From Gnetum montanum (Eukaryota; Streptophyta; Gnetopsida; Gnetales; Gnetaceae), in the NCBI GenBank assembly GCA_015680685.1, contig MNCI01018063.1, positions 2,724 to 66,723 on the forward strand: a stretch of DNA of 64,000 nt. Reading direction: 5' to 3'. Shown piece after piece: positions 1-9,802 of this stretch. Position 1 is the first letter of the stretch; every line of letters starts with the position of its first letter. A program made the translations under genes and the position numbers. Below the pieces are notes generated by a model that worked only from the letters and a program-made list of their open reading frames with translations, was not told the origin of the DNA and searched no databases.

Positions 1-139
1 AACTCACAGTACTGGACAAAGTTGGCTGAATCTCTTTAAAGTAAAGTCATTTGTAGTTCACACACAACGAAATTGTCACATTTCATACAACCGCACGCCG
101 CAACAGCACACACACATACTCACATTAACTACTAAGTTA

Positions 140-1075
140 TTTGGAGGTATTTGGGCCTTGGTGTAGCTAGAGACCAGCATGCACCTAAATCCTGTTCGAG
201 GACACTCGTTGGCAGTCGCGTCCCAAACGGTTGCCAACAGGTACTAGTGTGGCATCTAGATTGTTAAGTATTGATTGTAAGTCATTGTTTTCCCACTTGG
301 ACTAGTGGTAGCTTTACCATGTATGGTTTAGTCCAACATGAGCTATATGATTATTGATGTTATACAATCATGGCTAAGCTAGATAAGTCATGGAAACTAA
401 TTATTTAATTAATCTAACTAATATTAAGAAGATAAAACTTAAGCTAGCCTAAGGGTGGTGAGTTTCCATTTCTAGCTTGTTGTACATATCCTAAAATTAC
501 ATACCTACTACTGGGATTACCAGGTATTATGCTACTAGGAAAACAAAGAAATAACACTATTGAGATTACTGAGTGAATATGTGTTTACACCTGAAACTAG
601 CAACACTTGTTCCTCAAATTGATTAATGTGCATGAAAATATAAATATTAACTAAGTACATAGAAAGTAAATTACGTTGAAACTAAATCCATTCTAAGTCA
701 AAGTGCTACAATAAATATGAATCAATCTTGATCTTATTGTTAGTCATAGACTATGTTTAGGTGCAATTCCACATAAATAAGACACCATACAATTGACTCA
801 AATCCATGTTTTGGGTACTCATTGATTATTTGCTAAGATTACAAAAGAAAACTGCAAGAGTTTGGCTACACTATTAACCAAATGACTCCAAATACGTCGT
901 GGATGCTCACATATTTATATGCAAACAAGGAGACTATGTTAATGAGGATGTGTCAATAAGGTTGCATTAATGTAGCTATGATATAGCCTCTACAATATAG
1001 TAACCAATTAAGATGCATCGACATCGATGTGATGTAGCATCTGTGATGTCACAATCGACTAATATACTATATAGA
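140..1075 (-). repeat. Decayed LTR fragment, Athila-like, reverse orientation
   Basis: The stretch around 240-350 matches, with many differences, the minus-strand solo LTR at 44916-45770: both have a cattgat block, a tcttcccac/tttcccac block, an actagt block and then tatggtttagtcca. Later pieces keep the same order, including the actgggattaccag segment near 510-530, a TATTTATA (reverse TATAAATA) near 910 and a cluster of gatg/catcgatg palindromes near 1010-1060. I could not find clean TGATGAG/CTCATCA ends or a target-site duplication, so both limits are approximate. It is either an old solo LTR or the end of an element whose body has gone. Confidence 0.5.
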
Positions 1076-1597
1076 TAATGCTTCATCACTTTGCAAGTTT
1101 GGAATATATCAGGGAAGAATAATAGCATGTTTTACTTTAGATAGGGTTGAACAAGTATCATTAAAATAATATAAATACTTTAATTTTTTAGTTCAAATTT
1201 CATAGTATTATCAAATTTTTATTGTGTTTTGGTTATATACCACTAGTAAGATACTAATTTTTAATCTTCAATTCCTTATTTATGTTTCACTTGGCTTGTT
1301 ATGTTTTACTAATTTGGTGCCCTAGTTATCAATAGAAGTAAGTCTACTCTCTTAAAAAATATTTTTTAATAATTAAGAATACTTCCTCTTATATAACACC
1401 ATAAACCAAGTTTTAGTTTTTGCATGAAATAGGTCATTTTTTTAGTTTTGAGGATTGAGCATACATAGAATTCAATTCTTCATATATATTATAAGTTTCA
1501 ATGTATAATTATCAAGTTTTAATGTTGGCTTCGATAGATCTTGTGTTACATAGTTTATCAACTAAGTAACAATAAACAATTTGCAAAGTATTCCTAA
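1076..1597. other. AT-rich flank of the nested stack, no gene seen
   Basis: AT-rich sequence with poly-A and poly-T runs and no coding frame I can support. Its last five bases (1594-1598, CTAAT) are the likely left target-site duplication of E2. Its junction with E1 is marked by the E1 duplication TTGAC at 1598-1602. Confidence 0.6.
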
Positions 1598-1602
1598 TTG
1601 AC

Positions 1603-2533
1603 GGATGAGACGCGATATCGCATGCACCGTGATATCGCGTACGCGATATCGTGGTCCGCCGCCAAATCTACAAATAAGAGGCAGAACTCCCCTCATTTCT
1701 CATCCTGGGCTTAAAGTAGGGAAACTCTGGCAGTTTGATCACTCTAGAGATAGAATATTTTCCATGTGCCCGCAGTAGGAGTCCCCAAGTGAACGGATCT
1801 TTATTCGAGCAGCTTTGTACTTGAACGCAAGTTGTGTACAATAATAAAGATGAGCTTTGTAGATAAACCTTGCAGTGCATGGAATAGGATTTATTACATG
1901 GTATTTCTTACATGTTATTTATTACTTGCATTAGTGCGGTATGAGTACGACTTGATTACGAGCATTGACAAATGTGTACGGCTAATCAAGGAATCGGCTA
2001 CTCATCGCGATTAGTCTCTCCCACCCTTATCTCCTAGAACGTGGGATGAGTACGACTTGATTATAAGCATCTACGGATGTGTACGGATAGTCAAGGAATC
2101 GGTTGCTCATCATGTTTAGGCTAGTTAAGTGCCTCAGTACGACCACTTCAAGCACGTGCATTACGTGTGGTGATCCCAGTACCGATTAGCGTTTGGTAGC
2201 CACAGTTGCATAGTTCAGGGTGTGTACGGTAAGTGGGAATGGATGTTGATGCTAGTTAATTTAGACTTAGTCCTTAGTTAGAGTTAGCTAGTTTTTCAAC
2301 CCTTCACTCTTAGCATAGAAGACATAAAATCATAAAAGACCATAAAAATCATATACCTCGAACTTACTTACCCATACACCGTGACAACAACAAGCAAGTC
2401 TGGGAAGACAATGAATGATTAACCTCAAGTGTTCCATGGGGCGTTTAGGCATTTATTCTACCGAGTTCGACCGGATTGAGCATGCTACACTCGTTTTGTA
2501 TGGTTGAGTGTAGGGGTACCTCGCCACTCATCA
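1603..2533 (+). repeat. E1 5' LTR
   Basis: Starts GGATGAG (a T to G change from TGATGAG at the 3' copy) and ends CTCATCA, giving short inverted termini. It is shorter than the 3' LTR, partly because the gatatc palindrome cluster near its start has three rather than five copies. The TATA-like site near 1668 has decayed to CTACAAATA, while the 3' LTR keeps TATAAATA. A polyadenylation-like AATAAAG lies near 1841. About 930 bp. Confidence 0.9.
1610..1654 (+). promoter_or_regulatory. E1 5' LTR U3 palindrome cluster (GCGATATCGC)
   Basis: Three GATATC cores (1614, 1631, 1645) lie in GCGATATCGC-like 10-bp palindromes just upstream of the TATA-like site. The 3' LTR has an expanded version at 7859-7955. 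Spacing and position suggest binding sites for a dimeric transcription factor, but that is inference. Confidence 0.5.
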
Positions 2534-2534
2534 T

Positions 2535-2552
2535 TGGCACCGTTGCTAAGGA
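2535..2552 (+). other. E1 primer-binding site (tRNA-Asp-like)
   Basis: TGGCACCGTTGCTAAGGA lies one base after the LTR. Against the tRNA-Asp-type site TGGCGCCGTTGCCGGGGA of Athila/Tat elements (recalled, not searched) it differs at four of 18 positions, all transitions. Confidence 0.75.
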
Positions 2553-2674
2553 CTAAGTATTTGTGTGCCGAATAGAACATAAGGGATATCACTCACATTG
2601 TTGTGAGCCTTAATGAACCTTCGGGTTAATCAAGAAAAAATTTATATAACGGTGAAATTAGCACACCGATAAAA

Positions 2675-5600
2675 ATGCCTTCTTCTCATAAGAGGAACTT
2701 ACCACCTAAGGACCACACACGAGACAGTCGGCAAGATAAAACACATAACCAAAATCAACCAAGTCCTAAACAATATAAGATGACATATACTCATCCCGAT
2801 GAGTATATTCCTAATTTTACTTTTATTCTCCATTAGGATGAACATCTGCGGTGGAGAGATTTGCAAGGTAACATTGTGTTACACCCAGATCGATCAATCT
2901 CTCACATGCTTTTCCATGCCTTGGCATAGATAGGCATGACTGAACTATATGTTGAATACGTTGCGGAAGACTTTGACATGAGGGATTATTATGCCACAGA
3001 TGTCCAACGTATAAGAGACTTAAGATAGGAGAGCCAACATACACTACTGAAGGGCAAGGTCTCGCACGTTCTTAGCAAAATAGGAGATGAGGAACCCCTT
3101 ATCACGGATTCTTTAGCAAAAGATGTTCCCCCTCCTAATGATGATGAGGAGGTTGGGTATCAGAACCTATGATAAACAATACATATCCCTGGTTTTGATG
3201 CCCGTGAACACCAACTGTTCACAGAGGGAACAACCACTTACACTAAGGATGGGCACTTAGATCGTCACCACGATCGGGGCCATAGCAACCAAAGAGAAGA
3301 TAAGAAGCATCATCATGGCGATGGTTCCCCTTCTTCTTCTCCTTCATCCCATCATTCATCCTCTCCTTCCACATCTGGGCGCAGCCACCATGAACATAAA
3401 GGTGAGGATAAAAGTAAGAAGGACGAAAGACCTCGACGTGAAAGTCGAGAGAGAGGATAAGGGCAAGGACGTAGGGAGAGTAGGGAACAATGTAGACATC
3501 ACAGGTGTCATGAAAGAGACGATCATGACGAGACCCTACTCACAACCTAAAGTATGCTTGACATAATGAAGGTAGTTAGGATTCCCACAAGGCATTTAAA
3601 GGATAGCTCAATCAAGCATTTAGAAATGAATAACATTCCACGATTTGAAGGGGGATACAATGCTGATCCGCAAAATCATTTACGGGCATTCCACAATGCT
3701 TGTGTCTTGAAAAATATAGAAAATGATTAGCAAAAACTTAAGTTATTCCCAAGGATACTCACCAAAGAAGCAGAGAGCTGATACCGGTCCTTAGAACTGA
3801 AAACCATCAGGAGGTGGAGTACAATGCCAGAACTATTCAATGAGAAGTATCAAACGTACTTCAGAGTATCCAATTTGCGTAAGCAGATCCAAGGCTAGAA
3901 GCAAGGTACACACGAACCATCGGATGTTGCCATGGCCTGCTATTACACATTGTTACATCATTGCCCGGGCCATGGGTATGCTCAGCAGGATCAACTTCGC
4001 CACATCGTGGATGGGTTAAGGCATGAAACTAGAAGAACCCTTGGAACCTACGCCCAAGGGAGACTCTCACAACTTAGAGCCCATGAAGTACGTAGCTTGT
4101 TGGAACAAGTAGCAAAAGAAGAGGGTGAGCTATGAAAAAGGGAAAGTGCAGAAGAGTATAACCATGATCCCTCCCTTCGAAAGAAGGGAGTGAAATTTTA
4201 TGATGAAGAGGATGAGTCACCAATTGAAGAGTTGGTGAACCGGAAAACCTTGCCGATCCAAAAGTTGACAATAGAAATAGTGGCTAAGGTAAATGATGTA
4301 TGGAGTTCCTTAGACTCTAAAATTGAAACTTTCTTAAAAATTGTAGAAGATTCTAAGGTAGAACAAAGTAGTGACAAAGGTAAGAAAAATTGGAGAGATT
4401 TAGGCCCTGCACATAACAAGGGTAAGGGAAAAATCACTAACTCCGATGTGGCTAAGGACTCTGACACAGACGATGACGGTGGATGTGAGATCTTTCATTA
4501 TGACCATCCCAAGGGATGTTTTCCCATCATCTCACATATACAAGAGTCTGGGGTGTTTTCACTTAATCCAAGACTCAACCAACAGTAAACACCCCGAAGA
4601 TTACCTTATTCACAAGGTAACCTAAGGCAGTTCCACCAACCACTAACGTATTATCCAAGTGGAACACCACCACAGCCCATCGGACAGCATCAGTAGTGGC
4701 AATACTCATAGTCATGGGGGATGCCATCGTCGAAACATCAGTACCCTTACCGGTAGCCTGATCCTTATGGATATTATGTGCAGTAGCCAATTTCTCCAAG
4801 TGACTCTATGAGTCACACAACCCCCAACCGTTACTACCAACTTCGGGAGTACTTCAAAAGGACTCCTTCTCCTCTGGGAGACACTCCATACCCACATCAT
4901 CCTCCTAATCCATCCGCACCTCTTCCACCACAAATAGTTTCCATAACACCTCCTGCTCCAACAATGCAAGGGGAACTTCCTCCTCAACCACAGCAACGTC
5001 ACGCTCCGAGAGCTATAAATATCCAACCTACTGCTGGTTCTGACAACTGTAAAAAGAGAAGACCCTACTTCAAAACCAAAAGCCCAGAAAAACTCTCGCA
5101 AGAACAAGCGGTTGGGCCGATGTACACTCCTTCATCATTTAACACTTCGGAGCACCCTTCCATCCAAAATCAGAGCGTAAATCATACGGTTATGTTAACG
5201 CATACCGTAACTAACTGGATCAAGGTGGGCCACCTTCCCAGGAAACTAACTAACCTTGGGAGTTCCTTAATCTATTTACAGATCTCTGAAAATGAACCAC
5301 ATAGGGCTCTTCTTGACTCAGGTTCCAGAGTCAACTTAATTTCACGAGAGATGTACCATGCCTGGAACCTGCCACAACTTAAGAAGAGCAACATTCAACT
5401 AGAGCTAGCAGACTAGTCCATCACCATTCCCTTGGGATTGGTGAAGGACATCATTACCATTGTGTGTGGTTGGTCTTACCCAGCTGATTTTCTGGTGATT
5501 GAAGTGAACAACAATGAAGTTGACTTCCCAATTATGATGGGAAGGGCATGGCTTAGTATAGTAGACCCATGCCTTAGGATCCATGATTTTTCCTTGGAAA

Positions 5601-5962
5601 TCTCTAAGATAAACATTTGTGGAAAGATCAAAAAGAGGAAAGTTCCATGCATCACATACAGTGATTCATCAGGTGATGACATGGAGGAAATGCCTCCATG
5701 TAACAGGTGTGCCCAAGAAACTTTCAACCAAAGATGCCTATATGTAGCAACCACACAAGAAGTAGTAGACACCCCATGGTTGATAGCTACTAGAAGGAGT
5801 AGAAAAATATGCATGGAACGAACTAAAGAAACCCATGCCAACAATGAAGGCATAGATACATTGAAATATGAGCATCACCAACTTCCATCCCTTAATCTAA
5901 TATCATTATTTGGGAGAATTTGGACACTTCTTAGAAACTCAAACAGGCACTCATTATTTTAG
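2675..5962 (+). pseudogene. E1 gag-protease pseudogene
   Basis: Capsid/nucleocapsid and aspartic protease of an Athila-like element in one continuous frame, broken only by stop codons. The ATG at 2675 matches the E2 start by position and by the MPSSH/MSSSH sequence. Blocks in order are: an N-terminal segment ending near HPDEYIPNFTF; a His/Ser/Arg/Lys-rich low-complexity stretch (3240-3500); the capsid-like region (3600-4140) with LKLFPR and GTHEP; a variant zinc knuckle near 4480 whose second Cys is Phe (C-x2-F-x3-H-x3-C); a Pro/Gln/His/Tyr-rich linker; and the protease. The protease keeps its D-S-G catalytic motif (Asp codon 5315-5317). Many stops sit where E2 or E3 has Trp or Gln. The frame ends with a short run aligning to the E2 segment just before RT, then stops at 5962. 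Confidence 0.85.
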
Positions 5963-7841
5963 ATCTCTCCCTTTCCACTCAGTCATGGGGTAGATGCCCA
6001 CCTATGCTAACCATTTGGGGCCCTCAATTCTTTTTTGATTTTTGTTTTACAAGTTTTTGTTTTACACATTTTTGTTTTACAAATTTCTTTAACTTTTCTA
6101 GTTTTTGTTTTACAAGATCGTTATACTTTTTCTATTTTTGTGTGTGTGTGCCATCCACCCTGTAAGTTTGTCCCATAATAACCGTTCTTCATGATGGTAT
6201 GAATTATTTTCATATTGATTGCTAATGTTTGGTTTTTACCTTTAAGTCACAATGTTGATACTAAGGTATGTTTGTTTTGATATGACAGGCAATGAGTTCA
6301 CTTCATCCATCCATCCACCAGTTTCTATGGTCTCTCTCGGCTTGGAAATGTACAGTCCCTTCTAATAACTTTAACGAATCGATGACTAGGTATTTCTCAA
6401 ACTAAGGAAGGACTCAAGGATTAAAAAGGGTGTGACTTCAAGGGAAATTGATGCTTTTGTGTTGGTCATTCTCTTGGGTGCTTGAATGTTTCTTCTTGAG
6501 TTTTCTGCCATTTCGATGTTACCCAGTTATCGAAAGCTGAGACAATAAAAATAAGAAGTCTTTGCATGGTGTGGTTCTCATGCATAAAAACACAAAACAA
6601 AACAAAACAAAAACAAAGATAGTGAGAATTCAAAGCACACCCCTTAGACAAATAAACTTGGGCTACAAGCACTAGTTATGGAACTAAAAGTGTTCCCTCT
6701 AACTAAGGCCCTTCTTGCTTCCCATTCTCTCCTTTGTTTCATCGGAATGGTGGTGGCTCTTGGAGAGTGCATTCTTGTTGTCCAAGTGGATGGTTTAATC
6801 GAATGCATTGATGCAAAGTCACTGGATGTGGTTGGTTTGAGGCTGGAGTTGGAATGAGATTTTCCAAGTCACATTAATCATCAAACACACAAGGGGCTGT
6901 ACACCAACTCGTTCTAGAGATTCCATTCCATTCTCTTCTCTCCCTCCCTCTCTCCATTTTTCACCTCATTTCCAGTTGTATCATTAGTATATATATTTTG
7001 GTTGATGCATTGTTTTCTTTTTGGTAAATTCTTGCGGTTAAGACTTTAACTCTTGCTCCAAATGACATTTTTGGAGCCTACGGACTCTTTGAATGTGGGT
7101 TTTTCAGGGCATTAAGGGCATGAGCCTGCTTTGGCGAGGACCCACTGACATTCCTATTTGGAACCTTGGTTAAATTCTTTCCCCTAACATTTTTGCAATC
7201 TAATTTCTTTTGTTCATTTCCATCTTGACATCCACTTTATTGATGTTACCGTTGTCCATTTTTATCTATCTTTCTTACTCCTTTTCTTTCTCCATTCTAA
7301 CGCTACTAGAGGTTCATGATTAGTCATGGGGGTACGGGGCCTAATTTTTTTGATTTTCTTCTAGTCCCAAAATTTTTGATTTTCTTCCTAATCATACCAC
7401 AACCTAGCCAATGAGTTTACACCAAATCAAGGTATCAATTACATGATGATTCAATTACCCTTGCTAATATACGATTTTGTTGTGTGTTCAGATGGCGGAC
7501 ATGCAACAATGGATTGGATCTGGAGCAAACACTTGGAATGGAGCACCGTTGAAGCAGCTATGCAAGGAGTAAGATCGATGACATGCTTACGGATGGACAA
7601 CGAAGGTGCAATCTTGGCATTGGCAACAATAACACTTCTTTCTCTCTCTCTTTCTCAGCTACCAACTAAGGCCTGATGTCATTGTAATAAGGTGTTCACC
7701 CTTGTTGGCATGAGCACCAATTTTGTCAAGTCTTGTAATAATGATTCGTTCACATGTCATCCAATTAGTTCCATTCCCCTCAATAATTCCATACCTACCT
7801 GATATTATTGTAAGGAACTCGAGGACAAGTTTTCATTCAGT
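5963..7841 (+). other. E1 3' noncoding region and pol-deletion scar
   Basis: Directly after the truncated frame the sequence reads cagtcatggggtagatgccc, matching the stretch just past the E2 integrase (29201-29225). About 2.5-3 kb of RT, RNase H and integrase coding sequence is therefore missing here. The rest follows the E2 3' noncoding region at 34738-36530 block by block: the caggcaatgagttcac box near 6290, the hairpin at 6561-6650, the acaagcactagttatggaact box near 6665, a pyrimidine-rich tract near 6700-6740 and 6920-6960, and the gacaagttttcatt box before the polypurine tract. The short frames here are not supported as genes. Confidence 0.75.
6561..6650 (+). other. Conserved 3' hairpin, E1 (one copy)
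   Basis: Arms TTCTCAT (6575-6581) and GTGAGAA (6622-6628) pair around an A-rich loop of 40 nt. They are flanked by GGTGTGG on the 5' side and CACACCCC on the 3' side, which can extend the stem past an asymmetric loop of TTCAAAG. The same unit occurs three times in E2 and twice in E3. Confidence 0.7.
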
Positions 7842-7851
7842 CATGGGGGTA
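7842..7851 (+). other. E1 polypurine tract
   Basis: The catgggggta run directly abuts the 3' LTR start TGATGAG. E2 has gtggggata and E3 has cgtgggggta at the same place, each after a conserved gagttttcatt box. Confidence 0.8.
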
Positions 7852-8819
7852 TGATGAGACGTGATATCGCGGCTGTTACGATATCACATCCCATGCGATA
7901 TCGCGTACGCAATATCACGTCGTCCCCTGTGATTTCCCTTATGCGATATCGCGGTCCACCATCAAATCTATAAATAAGAGGCGACACTCCCCTCATTTCT
8001 CATCCTAGGCTTAAAGTAGGGAAACTCTAGTAGTTTGATCACTCCAGAGATAGAATATTTTCCATGTGCCCGCAGTAGGAGTCCCCAAGTGAACGGATCT
8101 TTATTCGAGCAGCTTTGTACCTGAACGTAAGTTGTGTACGGCAATAAAGACGAGCTTTGTGGATAAACCTTGCAGTGCATAGAATAGGATTTATTACATG
8201 TTATTTATTACCTGCATTAGCACGGCATGAGTACGACTTAATTACGAGCATTGACGAATGTGTACAGCTAATTAAGGAATCGGCTACTCATCGTGATTAG
8301 TCTCTCTCACCCTTATCTCCTAGAATGCGGGATGAGTACAACTTGATTATAAGCATCTACGGATGTGTACGGCTAGTCAAGGAATCGACTGCTCATCACG
8401 TTTAGGCTAGTTAAGTGCCTCAGTATGACCACTTCGAGCACGTGCATTACGTGTGGTGATCCCAGTAACAATTAGCGTTTGGTAGCCACAATTGCATAGT
8501 TCAGGGTGTGTACGGTAAGTGGGAACGAATGCTAATGCTAGTTAAAGTAGACTTAGTCCTTAGTTAGAGTTAGCTAGTTTCTCAACCCTTTGCTCTTAGC
8601 ATAGAAGACATAAAATCATAAAAGACTATAAAAATCATATACCTCGAACTTACTTAACCATACACCATGAAAACAACAAGTAAGTCTGGGAAGACAACAA
8701 ATGATTAACCCCAAGTGTTCCATGGGGCGTTTAGGCATTTAGTATGTGGAGTTTGACTGGATCACATGCGCTACGCTCGTTTCGTATGGTTGAGTGTAGG
8801 GGTACCTCGCCACTCATCA
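7852..8819 (+). repeat. E1 3' LTR
   Basis: Starts TGATGAG and ends CTCATCA (8813-8819), about 968 bp. The U3 start has four GATATC cores and one AATATC core (7863, 7880, 7897, 7911, 7945) in GCGATATCGC-type palindromes. TATAAATA is intact at 7969-7976 and AATAAAG lies near 8143. Scattered substitutions and the palindrome copy-number difference from the 5' LTR show time since insertion. Confidence 0.9.
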
Positions 8820-8820
8820 T

Positions 8821-9644
8821 TGACAAAATGTGTTTTTCATCTACTCTAATGTCAAAGTTGCAACATCAGGGTCTTGATGTAATGTTGGGTACCGAATGTT
8901 GGGGGGTATACACTGGTCTATAAATATACCACTTGGGCTCCTAATTGTGTAGTCAATTTTTAGTTTTCAGTCAAAGTAGCGAAGCTCTTACAATCTATTT
9001 TCTCTAAAGTTAGAATATCTTCTAAGTGCCTATAGAAGGAGTCTAAGTGTGTATGGTTCTTTGTCTGAACACTGATGTACCTTAGTACAACAATGTGATA
9101 GGAATAAAATTGAACTCTTTGACAATCCTTGCATCACTAAGAATAGATTAATGTTTTTTTAATGCACTTTACTTTAATGCATTTGAATTAAGCAATTACT
9201 TTCCAGTAGTTAATGAACACAAGAATGACCACTTCGAACATACATATAGTACTTAGTAACCCAGCAATGCTTAACGTTTGGTAGCCCAACTGCACTATAT
9301 GTGTTTAGGCTGTGTCTAGGAAAGTGGGGTGGTTACTTGCATTAGGCTAGCTAGACAGTAGATGAATTAGATCTTCAATTACTTTACCTTTCATTTTTGT
9401 TTTAGGCAATCAAATTTATAAAACACAAAAGATTAAAAAAATCATGTACCTTAATTACACTTAAACCATACCCTTGAGCTTCACAAGTATAGTTGGAAAG
9501 ACAACAAATATTTTCAATGCCCATTTAACTTCCTAGAGGAACGAGTGCACTGGAGAACTATAGGTCCATGGAATTTGACCTAATCGCATGTAAATGCCTT
9601 AGTTATTTGTATGTTTGGGTGTAGGGGTACCTCACCACTCATCA
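8821..9644 (+). repeat. E2 5' LTR
   Basis: Starts TGACAAAATG and ends CTCATCA. The 3' LTR starts TGATGAAATG. The first four bases double as part of the E1 duplication. TATAAATA lies near 8923, and AATAAAA follows near 9106. The U3 differs from E1 and E3: it carries caacatc/gatgttgg-type repeats rather than gatatc or gatgaggcc palindromes. Confidence 0.88.
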
Positions 9645-9645
9645 T

Positions 9646-9663
9646 TGGCATCATTGCTAAGGG
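9646..9663 (+). other. E2 primer-binding site
   Basis: TGGCATCATTGCTAAGGG lies one base after the LTR. It is the same site as in E1 and E3, with more transitions away from the recalled tRNA-Asp-type sequence. Confidence 0.65.
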
Positions 9664-9802
9664 CCTTTTGGTTGTTTCATGCACTGTCTAGGATTTAGTG
9701 ATAATTATTTAAATCATTGGAATGAACCTTAAAGTCACATCACATCTTAAGATTACTACAACAAAATTTTAAAGCACATTGCATTTTTATCATCTAATTG
9801 AA

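Larger units (their letters stand above)
1598..8824 (+). mobile_element. E1: complete but pol-deleted Athila-like LTR retrotransposon, with TSD
   Basis: Two LTRs (1603-2533 and 7852-8819) bound this element. The exact 5-bp duplication TTGAC sits at 1598-1602 and 8820-8824. The order is 5' LTR, primer-binding site, gag and protease in one frame, a long noncoding 3' part, polypurine tract, 3' LTR. Reverse transcriptase, RNase H and integrase are absent: shortly after the protease the sequence jumps to material that in E2 lies just past the integrase. With the duplication intact, this is an insertion of an already short element or of one that lost pol internally. Such an element would need enzymes from a relative. 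It sits at the first bases of the E2 5' LTR, so it is younger than E2. Confidence 0.9.

Noticed and set aside
6262-6290. AAGGTATGT...GACAG in E1 as a short intron
   Set aside because: Only about 25 bases between signals, below any workable plant intron length.
7859-7955. Regularly spaced gatatc palindromes considered as a CRISPR-like array
   Set aside because: Spacers are short and irregular, and the repeat lies in the U3 of a retrotransposon LTR in a plant genome.
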